Below are positions 34,982 through 43,656 of a stretch of 64,000 bases of DNA, in pieces. A program made the position numbers and the translations under genes. Where the stretch lies: NCBI GenBank assembly GCA_018649885.1, contig JABIHA010000086.1, forward strand, positions 62,001-126,000, written 5' to 3'. The stretch is from Bacteriovoracaceae bacterium (GTDB taxonomy: Bacteria > Bdellovibrionota > Bacteriovoracia > Bacteriovoracales > Bacteriovoracaceae). The notes below the pieces were generated by a model that saw only the letters and a program-made list of their open reading frames with translations, had not been told where the DNA came from and did no database searches. Each line of letters opens with the position of its first letter. The first letter of the stretch is position 1.

Positions 34982-36307
34982 TTAGATTTTCATTGTAAGG
35001 CCCATAGTCCCAACTAGGATATGACCTCCACCTTTATAGCCTGGTGTTCCTACTTTGTCTCCACTTGATCCATCCTCTCTGCCAGTGGACTTGGTGATAT
35101 TTTTCTTTTCCAGCTTGTGATATTGCATACCTAGTGAGCCTTCAAAGGTTTGCCCAAAAAACTTTTTCTCAAGGCTTCCACCACCAGTGAGAATCCAGGT
35201 ATTAAAGTCAATGGAGTTTGCAGATCCTGAAAAGTTTCCCTTGAGAGGAGTTTGACGGTAAATCAGCCCTGAACCAAGTTTCATGGAATCTGTAACTTGA
35301 GCATTGACGCCAAGTTTTGGAACGAAAATATTTCTGAGATCAAGGGTTTCGAGTATTTTTGAAGAAACTATCACTCCGCCATCTTGTTTGAGGTGAGCAA
35401 TTGGTGGTCTATAGTTATCCCATTTTTGCCATTCAAGGGACGCCTGCAAATTTACTATTTTTGCTAAATTAAGGTGACCTCCAAATCTTAGTGTCATGGG
35501 ATCATAGAAGGCCAGTGAGTTGAGCTCTATGGCAAAGGGAACAGAAGGGTCATCACTGGCCCCACCGGCTTTTCCTTTAAGTTTTGATTTCATTTCTTGG
35601 ACTAGAGTAAAATAGGCATCCCAATCTCTTTCTTTGTAAGCAATGGAGGCAATACCTGCTAGAGTTGGCTTGGCCTGGGCCTTAGATCTTGCCCATGAAC
35701 TATAACCACTTTTATCTGCGCCAACTCTGGCATAAGTATATAAATCCATACTCACTTGAAAGCCATTATAAGCACCGATAGATACCGCTAAATTATCTGT
35801 AAAGGCGTAAGAGATATTGAAAAAGGCTTGGGCCCTTTTGTAGCGACTTCGATACATTACATATTCTGGATTGAAGGGGTCACCTGAGTTGACCTCCATA
35901 ATATATTTTCCTGGAGCAAAAAGACTAAAACCTATCTTTGGACCAGTGGGTTTTAATATAGGAAGCGAGGCATGAATGGCATTCATCCACAAGACACCAT
36001 CATTGACATCAACATCATGCTTTCCATTTGGCCATGTAAGGGAGCTTCTAGTCCAGGTGTTTTCCACTGTTACATTTTTTATTTCTTCGAAGTAGGTGTT
36101 GACCAAGTATGTGGATACTCCAAGGTTAACATTTCGTGAAAAGCCTAATAGGGCAGGAGCATAATAGTTATTTGCAGGCTCTTCCACATCACTTGAGGCC
36201 TGAGAGCCGAATGAACTAGTTGAGGCGGATGCTCCAAACATTTCTGGAAAACTTGCAAAGGACAAATTTGGCAGTAGGAGTAGGGAGAGGAACGCTAATT
36301 TTCGCAC
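34982..36307 (-). CDS. OmpP1/FadL-family outer-membrane protein
   Basis: A 441-residue beta-barrel protein of the long-chain fatty acid/hydrophobic compound porin family. It has a signal peptide (LAFLSLLLLPNLSFA), then the FadL hatch region (SASTSSFGSQASSDVEEPANN, in which an NPA-like motif is degenerate), then amphipathic barrel strands to a terminal VGTMGLTMKI. I start at GTG 36307, since GGAGG lies five bases before it; ATG 36319 would place four residues before the signal. It could take up prey lipids or aromatic compounds. Three 14-base direct repeats lie in its leader. Confidence 0.82.
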   Translation of the reverse strand: MRKLAFLSLLLLPNLSFASFPEMFGASASTSSFGSQASSDVEEPANNYYAPALLGFSRNVNLGVSTYLVNTYFEEIKNVTVENTWTRSSLTWPNGKHDVDVNDGVLWMNAIHASLPILKPTGPKIGFSLFAPGKYIMEVNSGDPFNPEYVMYRSRYKRAQAFFNISYAFTDNLAVSIGAYNGFQVSMDLYTYARVGADKSGYSSWARSKAQAKPTLAGIASIAYKERDWDAYFTLVQEMKSKLKGKAGGASDDPSVPFAIELNSLAFYDPMTLRFGGHLNLAKIVNLQASLEWQKWDNYRPPIAHLKQDGGVIVSSKILETLDLRNIFVPKLGVNAQVTDSMKLGSGLIYRQTPLKGNFSGSANSIDFNTWILTGGGSLEKKFFGQTFEGSLGMQYHKLEKKNITKSTGREDGSSGDKVGTPGYKGGGHILVGTMGLTMKI

Positions 36308-36320
36308 AGTATCCTCCATG

Positions 36321-36360
36321 ACGATAACTTTTTTACGATAACTTCATTACGAATAAACTT
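36321..36360 (-). repeat. Three 14-base direct repeats in leader of FadL-like gene
   Basis: On plus, ACGATAACTT occurs exactly at 36321-36330 and 36335-36344, and a degenerate third unit (ACGAATAAACTT) at 36349-36360, a period of 14 bases. The array is 14-53 bases upstream of the predicted GTG start of the FadL-like gene. It could be a tandem operator, or the A-rich messenger leader could be a regulatory RNA target. Confidence 0.5.
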
Positions 36361-36415
36361 TCACTTTATTTAAGCAAATACCAGGCACTAGGGAAAGAGA
36401 AATTAGGGCCTGATT

Positions 36416-37303
36416 CTAATTTTTAAGGAAATCAGTGAAAAGAGTCTCAAGCTTATTTTCTAATCTTTGTTCTTTTTTCACCAAATACAGAGGGGATTCA
36501 ACTTTTTTACTGTTTTCAAACAATCTTATGAGCTTCTTTTTTTGAAGCTCTTCTTTGACCAGATAGGAGGGGAGAACTGCAAGGCCCAGACCGTCCAGTA
36601 CTAGACGCTTTATTCCCTCATAACTTTGAATAATCAAGTGAGGGCTCTCTTTTTTAAGCTTTTTGTAAGCCGACTCGGAGTTGATTTTCAACCAAGGTGC
36701 AAGAAGAGAGAAGTCTTCTCTGAAGTCAATTAGTTCAAAGTTAATGATCTGTTGATATTGATTGGGTTTTCCTTTTTTTTGCAAATATTTGGGAGAGGCC
36801 AGTAGGTAGAATGACTCACTTGAATACTTAGATATTTGAAAAAGTCCGGGATTTTCTACTCTGGCCAAAATACCTAGAGTTATTTCATTGGTAATTAGTT
36901 TTTGCTCTATAATTTCACTGGGGGCATAGCTCACAGTGAGGTCAACATGAGGATAGAGTTTTCTGAATTTGCCTAATTTTTGAGTCAGAATACGATTTCC
37001 ATATTCTGGAATAACACCAAACTTAATGTGGCCTGTATGGGTTAGAGAATCCTTGTGAAATTGTTCAAGAAATTGGTCAATATTCCCCAGCTTTTGATCT
37101 GCTAAGTGGTAAATTTTCTCACCCGCGGGAGTTAAGAAAACCTTGCCCGATTTTCTATGGAGAAGAGAAATTCCAATTTCTTCTTCAAGTTGCTGAATTT
37201 GCTGAGTAATTGCAGGCTGTGTTCTGAATAATATCCTGGCGGCTTTAGAGATGGAGCCTACCTGGGCAACAATAGTAAAGGTTTTTAGTTTGTTATAGTC
37301 CAT
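36416..37303 (-). CDS. LysR-family transcriptional regulator
   Basis: A 295-residue regulator. Residues 1-60 are the winged helix-turn-helix (DYNKLKTFTIVAQVGSISKA, then ARILFRTQPAITQQIQQLE), and residues about 90-290 are the periplasmic-binding-like effector domain. It is divergent from the ferritin-like gene at 37406 with 102 bases between, where LysR proteins usually act. A small inverted repeat ATCG-TG-CGAT at 37355-37364 lies in that gap. The inducer is unknown. Confidence 0.92.
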   Translation of the reverse strand: MDYNKLKTFTIVAQVGSISKAARILFRTQPAITQQIQQLEEEIGISLLHRKSGKVFLTPAGEKIYHLADQKLGNIDQFLEQFHKDSLTHTGHIKFGVIPEYGNRILTQKLGKFRKLYPHVDLTVSYAPSEIIEQKLITNEITLGILARVENPGLFQISKYSSESFYLLASPKYLQKKGKPNQYQQIINFELIDFREDFSLLAPWLKINSESAYKKLKKESPHLIIQSYEGIKRLVLDGLGLAVLPSYLVKEELQKKKLIRLFENSKKVESPLYLVKKEQRLENKLETLFTDFLKN

Positions 37304-37405
37304 AAGAAAAACTTTATTAATTTCGAATAAGTTCTAATTTTATTTATATGTAACATCGTGCGATAAGTAAAGGGTGAGAGTAATCTAGCAAAAGGAGTCT
37401 CTAAG

Positions 37406-38158
37406 ATGAATGCAAAAAAATGGCTTAGGTTAAAAGGAATTGAAAGTATATGGTCTTCTGCTGAGGGAGCATCACTTCTTTTAAGTGTTATGGCAGACGG
37501 TGAAACGGCTTGCAATGGCGAGGTCGATATACTCGGGCCTATAAGTGAGTATATTGGTCCTGGACCTCTCCAAAATATGGTCTATGCCCATATTGAAGAT
37601 GAACACAGGCATAGCGATATGATTTTGGGCCACTTGAAAAGTATAGGCATGAGTCCACGCTATGTGCAAGATGAGCTAAGGTATGCCAAGGCCTTTAGTA
37701 GGGAGCTAGAAATTTTTCAAAGAGGGATTCAAGATGACGAAGATCTTGCAATTATGGCGCTTATTGTAATGGTTTTTGAAGAGCGCGCCATAAGTGAGTA
37801 TGAATTGTTACTTGTGTCGAGGGTCATCCCAGAAGAATTTAAAGAAATCATACAAGAGATCATTAGAGATGAAAAACGTCACCTCGGCTATTGTTTGAGA
37901 CTTGCAAATTCTTATGTGTCAGATTCACTTCTTCTAAATATGTTACTCAGTAAAATAAGAACTCTTGAGGCAAAAGTTTTTTCCAGATATAATATGGAGA
38001 CTCTGAGGGTTTTTACCTCTAGAGACTGTATGGGAAAGGGGAGATGGCACAGAGTATGGAAGTTTTTGGCCAGCTCATCACGTACAACATTTGGTTTACC
38101 AGATTATACAAGATTCTTTCACACCAGTTTTGATGATTTGGGAAAAATATCGCGTTAA
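37406..38158 (+). CDS. Ferritin-like diiron protein
   Basis: A 250-residue mostly helical protein with ferritin/ribonucleotide-reductase-like metal motifs: AHIEDEHRH at about residue 66 and IIRDEKRHLGY at about 151, each an ExxH, with extra Glu residues (AEGASLLL near 20, FEERAISEYE near 121). These form a likely four-helix diiron site. It could be an oxygenase or oxidase; no substrate motif is visible. The tail beyond residue 200 is not part of the bundle. It faces the LysR gene, probably its regulator, and overlaps the dolichol-kinase-like gene. ATG 37406 follows AAAGGAG. Confidence 0.7.
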   Translation: MNAKKWLRLKGIESIWSSAEGASLLLSVMADGETACNGEVDILGPISEYIGPGPLQNMVYAHIEDEHRHSDMILGHLKSIGMSPRYVQDELRYAKAFSRELEIFQRGIQDDEDLAIMALIVMVFEERAISEYELLLVSRVIPEEFKEIIQEIIRDEKRHLGYCLRLANSYVSDSLLLNMLLSKIRTLEAKVFSRYNMETLRVFTSRDCMGKGRWHRVWKFLASSSRTTFGLPDYTRFFHTSFDDLGKISR

Positions 38159-38780
38159 ATGCCTTGGAGTAGTTATTAACTTAGGTGAAAAACTCTTACC
38201 TGTGAGAAAAATGGCACACTTTACCTATGGTATGGGTATTTTTTTTCTCACCTATTTCTTAGGTGATTTTTTACTTGTAAAGTCTATCTTGATTTCGATC
38301 TGTATTTTGGGTGTGAGTCTTGAACTCTTGCGTTTTAAAGTTCCTGGTGTGAATGGTTTTATTTCTAAAATAGGAAGGTCTTTTTTACGGGAATCAGAGG
38401 TTCATAAATTTACAGGGCTAACTATGTTTACGGTGGGGATTACCGTAAGTTATCTTGTTTTTCCCTATCCCATTTTTTTACTCTCATTATTTACTCTTTC
38501 AATTTGTGACCCTCTCGCTTCTATTGCAGGGCAGATGTTTGGCGGAGCAACCATCTACTTAGAAAAAACTTGGGCGGGAACTTTTTGTTTTTTAGTTACA
38601 TCATTTATTATAGCGGTTGTATTCTTTTCAAAAGGACTACTCGCAGCTTCAATTGGCTGGCCATTAATTGCTTTCATCATAGCCGCTGTGGGGACTGTAT
38701 GTGAATTAGCGTCAAGCCATCTAGATGACAATATCACGATTCCTCTTGGCGTTGGACTTGTCGCCATGGTTTTCAGTTAA
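38133..38780 (+). CDS. Dolichol kinase/phosphatidate cytidylyltransferase-like membrane protein
   Basis: A membrane protein of about 215 residues and six or seven helices. Motifs of the SEC59/VTE5 (CTP-dependent polyprenol or phytol kinase) type are RKMAHFTYG early and CDPLASIAGQMFGG later, with LEKTWAGTFCF as a further conserved strip. It may phosphorylate an isoprenoid alcohol or diacylglycerol using CTP. I place the start at ATG 38133, giving 26 bases of overlap with the ferritin-like gene; a TTG at 38091 would lengthen the overlap. The overlap suggests co-translation, but why the two would be linked is unclear. Confidence 0.68.
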   Translation: MIWEKYRVKCLGVVINLGEKLLPVRKMAHFTYGMGIFFLTYFLGDFLLVKSILISICILGVSLELLRFKVPGVNGFISKIGRSFLRESEVHKFTGLTMFTVGITVSYLVFPYPIFLLSLFTLSICDPLASIAGQMFGGATIYLEKTWAGTFCFLVTSFIIAVVFFSKGLLAASIGWPLIAFIIAAVGTVCELASSHLDDNITIPLGVGLVAMVFS

Positions 38781-38783
38781 TAT

Positions 38784-39143
38784 TTATTTGCAGCTGCCAG
38801 GAAAAAGTTGGTAGTAAGTGTCACTAGTTTTTACATCTTTCAAAAGAATCTTTGCCTCAAATTTAAAAGGTTTAAACTGCTCCTGGGCCTCTGGTAAGTG
38901 GGTGATCATAGCGCTAAAGCAATTTGTAAGTTCATTTTTCTGGGTCTCTGGCATGCAGAGATAGTGAATAAATCCTTGAACTAAAATTCCAAAACACCAG
39001 GATTTCTTTTTGAGTAATTTACTAATCCTTTTATGAGAGTAGAGTCGATTGAAGGAATTTGGCCTTATCTCAAATTTATTTTCTTTTGGTGTGGCAGCGA
39101 TTAGCAGAAAAAATAAGGGGATGGTTAAGATAAATTCTTTCAT
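38784..39143 (-). CDS. Small exported protein of unknown function
   Basis: A 119-residue protein with signal peptide (KEFILTIPLFFLLIAATP), then a basic stretch (SHKRISKLLKKKSW) and four cysteines (CFG, LCMPE, NCFSA, GSCK), which may form disulphides. I do not recognise the family. ATG 39143 is preferred to the TTG 39149. Convergent with the dolichol-kinase-like gene, 3 bases between stops. Confidence 0.55.
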   Translation of the reverse strand: MKEFILTIPLFFLLIAATPKENKFEIRPNSFNRLYSHKRISKLLKKKSWCFGILVQGFIHYLCMPETQKNELTNCFSAMITHLPEAQEQFKPFKFEAKILLKDVKTSDTYYQLFPGSCK

Positions 39144-39163
39144 GCCCAAAGTATATCACAAGG

Positions 39164-39190
39164 AAAAAAGGGGATGAATTCTCATCCCCC
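39164..39190 (-). terminator. Intrinsic terminator downstream of CDF gene
   Basis: Read on minus, an 8-bp stem GGGGATGA/TCATCCCC with a 4-base loop (39170-39189) is followed by a run of T (plus-strand A at 39165-39169). It lies about 200 bases beyond the stop of the minus-strand cation transporter gene, with no other gene between. The intervening 39190-39397 bases hold no visible gene or repeat. Confidence 0.75.
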
Positions 39191-39397
39191 TTCTTCAAAA
39201 ACTACACTCCGGCCCTATTTTCTACGCACAATAGATTTTCTCAATAGCTAGATAATCTTCGAATGATATGAGTTGAAAATGTACTAAAAGACCGTCTTTT
39301 CCCAGGGGAGAATGGTTTTTGCCGGGGACAATTTGAAACTGAGTAATTTAATTTTGAGATATTTCAATGACATTGGAATGGGGCATTTTGGCCACTG

Positions 39398-40390
39398 CTA
39401 ATAAGGCTCAAGATCTATAACGACAATATTTGGAAATTGATTAGTAATTTGTTCTTCAAGTTCGTTAATAGCGCTACCAAGTGTTCTGATGGCACTATTT
39501 CTCACATCTGCGAGGGCCTTAGAGTCATTTTTCTTGATTTTTTCAAGGGTCCTTCTGAGATTTTTTTGATTTCCCAAGTGATGGCCATGAAACTCCACTT
39601 CAACAGAGAGTCTTACTTTTCCAGGTGCTAGGACTTCGGTAGTCATATGGAGAATTTCATCGACAAAGGAGTTTGTTAAAATGAATTTCTTGATTTTTTC
39701 TTGCTCTCTTCGGGGAAGTGCTGCTCCGACTATTAATGAGTAATTAAGTTTAAATAAAAATACCGCCATTAAAATCAGCATAGCTCCAATGATGAGAGCG
39801 GTAACAGCATCGGGAAGTATACTTTGGGTCTGATAGGAAATAGCAATTCCCAAAATTGCTACAAGGGAGCCAAATATTGCAATGCCATCTTCAAAAAGAA
39901 TGCCAATAATTGAAGGATCATCTGCCTCTTTCAAATAAAGGAAAAAACTTTTTTCTCCCTTGTTTTTCATTATGCCTCTATACGCACTCGAAAAGACGTA
40001 TCCTTCAATAACTATAGAGAGGCCAAGTACTACAAAAGAATAGATATTTAATTCGATTTTTTCGTGATGGCCTAGGTTCATCAGAGCATGAATGCCATGA
40101 TAGATTGTATATAGGGCTCCAATAAATATGCCCACTGAAGCAAGTAAATTAAAAACGTAGGCAGCTCTTCCTCTGCCCATAGGGTAGCGGTGGCAAGGTC
40201 CAATTTGGCCTTGTTTATTTCCGATCAAAATTAGGAATTGGTTAAATGTGTCACCACTTGTGTGAATCGTTTCAGCAAGCATTGAAGGACTTTTTGATAG
40301 TAAATAGCAGACAAACTTTGCAACTGCTAAGGCCAAATTTCCCATCAGTGAAATAAAAATAATTTTTCCAGATTCTTTTGTTGCTGACAT
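39398..40390 (-). CDS. Cation diffusion facilitator family transporter
   Basis: A 330-residue inner-membrane metal antiporter with six helices. The zinc-binding HxxxD-type motif is AETIHTSGDTFNQ in helix II, and HRYPMGRGRAAYVFNL follows between helices II and III. The C-terminal cytoplasmic domain (about 215-330) is of the CDF dimerisation type. ATG 40390 (SATKESGK) is preferred; the frame extends 12 residues further upstream. It exports Zn, Mn, Fe or Co in exchange for protons; the metal is not evident. Confidence 0.88.
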   Translation of the reverse strand: MSATKESGKIIFISLMGNLALAVAKFVCYLLSKSPSMLAETIHTSGDTFNQFLILIGNKQGQIGPCHRYPMGRGRAAYVFNLLASVGIFIGALYTIYHGIHALMNLGHHEKIELNIYSFVVLGLSIVIEGYVFSSAYRGIMKNKGEKSFFLYLKEADDPSIIGILFEDGIAIFGSLVAILGIAISYQTQSILPDAVTALIIGAMLILMAVFLFKLNYSLIVGAALPRREQEKIKKFILTNSFVDEILHMTTEVLAPGKVRLSVEVEFHGHHLGNQKNLRRTLEKIKKNDSKALADVRNSAIRTLGSAINELEEQITNQFPNIVVIDLEPY

Positions 40391-40432
40391 AACCCTTAAG
40401 ATAAACACAACAGGTCGTAATGGCAAACCAAT

Positions 40433-41719
40433 TTAGTGATCTAGGCTGGCCGGGAAGCGTCCTCTCCCAGCTTCTTTCCCAGAATCAATAAAGTTTTGGT
40501 GAGCAAAAAAGCCTTGTTTCTTCATAATCTCATTTTGAAGATTAGGATCAAAGCTTTCTTTGATTTGTCCGTGGTATATAAGGGATAGAAATTGGGTCCT
40601 AGTTAAAGGAACATTTTTCATCAAGGTTAATAAAATAGGAGAGCGAGCATTTTTACTCATGGCGGGACTGACCTTTAGCTGGAATTTATTTCCTGCACCT
40701 ACATTAACAAAACTATTTAAGTACATCCCAGGTGGCAGTCCATCACTTCCATCTTTAAGCAGTGTTCCTGGTTCAAACTGAAAAGTCAGCTTTCCTAATT
40801 TATAGCTTCCACCTTCAATTTTGATTTTTGCCCAGTTCATTTTTCTAGGGTGGTCCATATTTAAGTCTAGATTTAAATCATTAAATGGAAGATCAACTTT
40901 GAAGTAATCTTGTAGCGATAAATTAATTGCCTTGAGGGCAACCTTTTCTAGGTGAGGAACATCAACTTTTAAGGCCCCATCAAAAAAAGAAAAATTTCCT
41001 TGAAATTGTCCCTTCGAGTATAAGTAATCTGCTTCAAAGGACATTGGTGCCTTTAGCTTTTCAGTGAAGCTGGTCAAGTCAATCATTCCCGAAATAAGGC
41101 TACCGTGCCTATCTAGAGAGATTTGTTTTTTTAATTTAGGATGAGGTTGGGCCTTAAGATTGAAGATATTACTTTTGACTTGGATCAGTCCATAAGTGGC
41201 AAAGGCCTTATTGAAAACTAAGTTTGTCATGAGGATGTGATCTATTTTTACAGGCATGGGCATCTTCACAGATGTAACAAGGATATTTTCGAATTTTATC
41301 CTGTCAACAATTAGCTCTTTAATTAACCCTTCTTCAGTGCCGCCTTTTTTGGCCTTTGATTTCTTCTTTGAAGCTTTTGATTTTTTTGAGCTAGGACCTC
41401 CCAACTTCTTTATATTGAGAACGAGTTTTTTTACGGAAAGGTCATTGATATGCCAGGCCTTATTAACAAAAACTTCTTTGAGGCCAGCATAAGAATAGTT
41501 AGCATCGTACATTTCAAAGTCAACATCCGGGCTTTTGTATTTTATGGATTTAACGGAAATGCCTGAGTTGAGAGAACCGCTCATTCCCTGGACCTGAACT
41601 CCTGTCTTAGTCATTGCTGATTCGATCAGACCAAAGGGCGCAGAGGTAAAGAAGACGGCGTAGAAGCCTCCTGCAACCACTAATATGAACCCTACGACAA
41701 TCTTGCTAATAATATTCAA
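40433..41719 (-). CDS. AsmA/TamB-like membrane-anchored protein
   Basis: A 428-residue protein with one N-terminal membrane helix (IISKIVVGFILVVAGGFYAV) and a large beta-rich periplasmic region. Its early segment (TGVQVQGMSGSLNSGISVKS, then DLSVKKLVLNI) resembles the start of TamB/AsmA/YhdP-like proteins that bridge lipids or barrel proteins between membranes. A Lys/Ser-rich insert (about residues 110-128) is low complexity. I start at TTG 41719 because AAGGGGAT precedes it; TTG 41758 would add 13 residues. It is much shorter than true TamB, and the family call is tentative. Confidence 0.6.
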   Translation of the reverse strand: MNIISKIVVGFILVVAGGFYAVFFTSAPFGLIESAMTKTGVQVQGMSGSLNSGISVKSIKYKSPDVDFEMYDANYSYAGLKEVFVNKAWHINDLSVKKLVLNIKKLGGPSSKKSKASKKKSKAKKGGTEEGLIKELIVDRIKFENILVTSVKMPMPVKIDHILMTNLVFNKAFATYGLIQVKSNIFNLKAQPHPKLKKQISLDRHGSLISGMIDLTSFTEKLKAPMSFEADYLYSKGQFQGNFSFFDGALKVDVPHLEKVALKAINLSLQDYFKVDLPFNDLNLDLNMDHPRKMNWAKIKIEGGSYKLGKLTFQFEPGTLLKDGSDGLPPGMYLNSFVNVGAGNKFQLKVSPAMSKNARSPILLTLMKNVPLTRTQFLSLIYHGQIKESFDPNLQNEIMKKQGFFAHQNFIDSGKEAGRGRFPASLDH

Positions 41720-42003
41720 AGTATTGATCCCCTTTTGAAGAATCGCCTGGTGGGCCAAAGTGGCACAAAAACTTATCGGAAGACTCGGGTATTAAATTGA
41801 ATTTCTGAAAGTAGCTCTATAACTAGCCTTAATCACAAAGCAAACTAGTCGGAATTTTCCGTATTTGGGAATTTGGGGTTTTTTAGATAAAATAACTTTA
41901 GTATGAGAGTTTTTGTCGATATTACAAAAATTCTAATTCCCTGTATGCGGACGATTTACTCCGTCAAACTTCCATACCCTAAATTAAGAAAAGGATTCAA
42001 ATC

Positions 42004-42519
42004 ATGCGAACCTTAGTCCTCGACAACTCCTTTTATCCTGTAAGTATTGTCAACTGGCAAAAGGCCATGATTCTGTTAGTGACAGGAAGAGCGACAGTGG
42101 TGAAAAGTTATGAAGAAGTATTTATCAGATCCATAAGAGATGAATACAACCTCCCACAAATTTTAAAACTGATGGGTACCTTTAAAAGACATATTGAGGT
42201 GAAGTTTTCAAGGTTTAATGTCTACTGGAGAGATAAGTGGACCTGCCAATATTGTAATGAAAGATATCCCAAAGACCAGCTCACTTTCGATCATGTTATG
42301 CCTCGCTGTAGGGGAGGAGAAACTGATTGGTCTAATGTAGTCACCTGTTGTAAGGATTGCAATTGCAAAAAAGGGGGAAGACTTCTAAAGGACACCAACT
42401 TCAAATTAAAAAAAGAGCCCAAAAAACCTCGCTGGGTCCCTCAGATGCATCTGAGGATAACCGAAGATGACCCCGAAGATTGGACACACTGGATTCCCGA
42501 AAAGCTTTATGCTTGTTAG
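42004..42519 (+). CDS. HNH endonuclease family protein
   Basis: A 171-residue protein. The HNH domain spans about residues 78-126: CQYCNERYPKDQLTFDHVMP, then GGETDWSNVVTCC, then CKKGGR. Two CxxC pairs bind zinc and the DH...N...(K) triad is the nuclease site. The N-terminal half (VLDNSFYPVSIVNWQKAMIL) is the standard partner region of this widespread standalone HNH family. It would nick or cut DNA, perhaps in repair; it is not linked to a mobile element here. Its 284-base upstream gap shows nothing I can name. Confidence 0.88.
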   Translation: MRTLVLDNSFYPVSIVNWQKAMILLVTGRATVVKSYEEVFIRSIRDEYNLPQILKLMGTFKRHIEVKFSRFNVYWRDKWTCQYCNERYPKDQLTFDHVMPRCRGGETDWSNVVTCCKDCNCKKGGRLLKDTNFKLKKEPKKPRWVPQMHLRITEDDPEDWTHWIPEKLYAC

Positions 42520-42573
42520 CTAGCTTTATATATTAGCACTGCCCTCATGTTTTTTTCCTTTTCTTTTTCCTTT

Positions 42574-42597
42574 GACTTGGACTTGGACTTGGACTTG
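42574..42597. repeat. Hexanucleotide tandem repeat, four units
   Basis: GACTTG is repeated four times without error, directly followed by the 25-base tandem repeat. It lies in the gap between two convergent genes (HNH protein and trypsin-like protease). Confidence 0.9.
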
Positions 42598-42647
42598 CCC
42601 ACCCAGCAAATATTTTAATTTGCCCACCCAGCAAATATTTTAATTTG
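42598..42647. repeat. Two perfect 25-base tandem repeats with inner hairpin
   Basis: Bases 42598-42622 and 42623-42647 are identical. Each unit begins CCCACCCA and contains the small inverted repeat GCAAAT-ATTTTA-ATTTG (closed by C from the next unit). The remaining gap, about 42650-42752, is a T- or A-rich low-complexity stretch without a credible gene. Confidence 0.9.
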
Positions 42648-42752
42648 CAGACCATTTTAATTAAACTATTCCTTTCAAAAAGAATCTTGCAACACACCCA
42701 CACCGTGAGGTCAAGGCCAGGTCCAAGGAAAAAAAAGCATAAAAAAAAGAAA

Positions 42753-43631
42753 TTAAAGAAGTTTTTTAACTTCCCCATAAATAGCAGAAATAGGAAAACT
42801 CATATTGTTACTACAGCTCCCATCAGTACAATCTTTTTCCACAGCACAACGATGTTCACTATCATAATCAAAATCAAACGGCCCATGGGAAACAATACCC
42901 AGTACCTTGTGAGTTCTTTGTGCAATTAAGGGGGAACCTGAGTTTCCAGCAAATAGGTCTAATCCGGTACTAATAAGCCCATCTTTTTCTATTTTAATGA
43001 GAATATCTGGTTCGGTGATTTTCATAGGTGTTCCCAGTGGATGACCCATGACAAATACATCTTTGCCCTTTTGCTTGTACGGTTTTTTATCAATACTAAA
43101 GATATGCCTATTTTTTACTCTTTGCTTGAGCTTTAAAACAGCGTAGTCAAAAGGGCGATTATGTTTATGTAAAACTACTTTTTCACACTCTACATTGACT
43201 ATACTCGCACTTTTACTTTCTTCTTGAACCACCCTTTGATAGAAATCAAATACTATAGCATGGTCACTACAAAACTGTTCGATGTCATCAATGCAATGGC
43301 CAGCAGTCATTAAAAGGTTTTCACCTACTAAAAAACCTGTGCAGTTATCAGGAGCACTAAGTTGATCTTTAAGTCGAAAGTTACCGCAGACTGGAGGATG
43401 TTGTTTCATGTGGTTACTTGTAGGAAATCTTCTATCGTCAATTTGAGTTAATTTTAATAGCTGTTCGACAGTCCTACTTTTATTAACAATCAAGGCCACG
43501 CCTGTTGCCAATTCAAGTATCTCATCCGTACTAGTATTTTTATCGACATTTTGAATTGGTGAATCATTCACAGAGAATGAGACTCCATATCCATCCGATA
43601 TGGCGAGTAACATAAATAAAATTTTTAACAT
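42753..43631 (-). CDS. Trypsin-like (S1) serine protease, secreted
   Basis: A 292-residue protease with signal peptide (LKILFMLLAISDGYGVSFS). The catalytic triad is His in LMTAGHC, Asp in PFDYAVLKL and Ser in AGNSGSPLI. The fold is of the glutamyl-endopeptidase/V8-like bacterial subgroup, judging from the GNSGSP form. Several extra cysteines (CEVEKDC, GSCSNN region) suggest disulphides. It probably acts outside the cell. The 3' end borders a low-complexity repeat region. It ends the minus-strand pair begun by the MopE-CHAP gene, 25 bases upstream. Confidence 0.92.
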   Translation of the reverse strand: MLKILFMLLAISDGYGVSFSVNDSPIQNVDKNTSTDEILELATGVALIVNKSRTVEQLLKLTQIDDRRFPTSNHMKQHPPVCGNFRLKDQLSAPDNCTGFLVGENLLMTAGHCIDDIEQFCSDHAIVFDFYQRVVQEESKSASIVNVECEKVVLHKHNRPFDYAVLKLKQRVKNRHIFSIDKKPYKQKGKDVFVMGHPLGTPMKITEPDILIKIEKDGLISTGLDLFAGNSGSPLIAQRTHKVLGIVSHGPFDFDYDSEHRCAVEKDCTDGSCSNNMSFPISAIYGEVKKLL

Positions 43632-43656
43632 CCTCTCTCCCCAGAGAAGCTTAAGC

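Noticed and set aside
42598..42647. CRISPR-like direct repeats
   Set aside because: The two units are adjacent without spacers and there are no cas genes.
42545..42778. 77-residue minus open frame across the tandem repeats
   Set aside because: Built from low-complexity and repeat sequence, with Phe-runs and a Ser-Pro/Lys-Arg tail; it overlaps the end of the trypsin-like gene and has no family likeness.
42645..42929. 94-residue plus open frame opposite the trypsin-like gene
   Set aside because: Antisense to a well-supported protease gene and rich in Lys/Ile from A-rich DNA.
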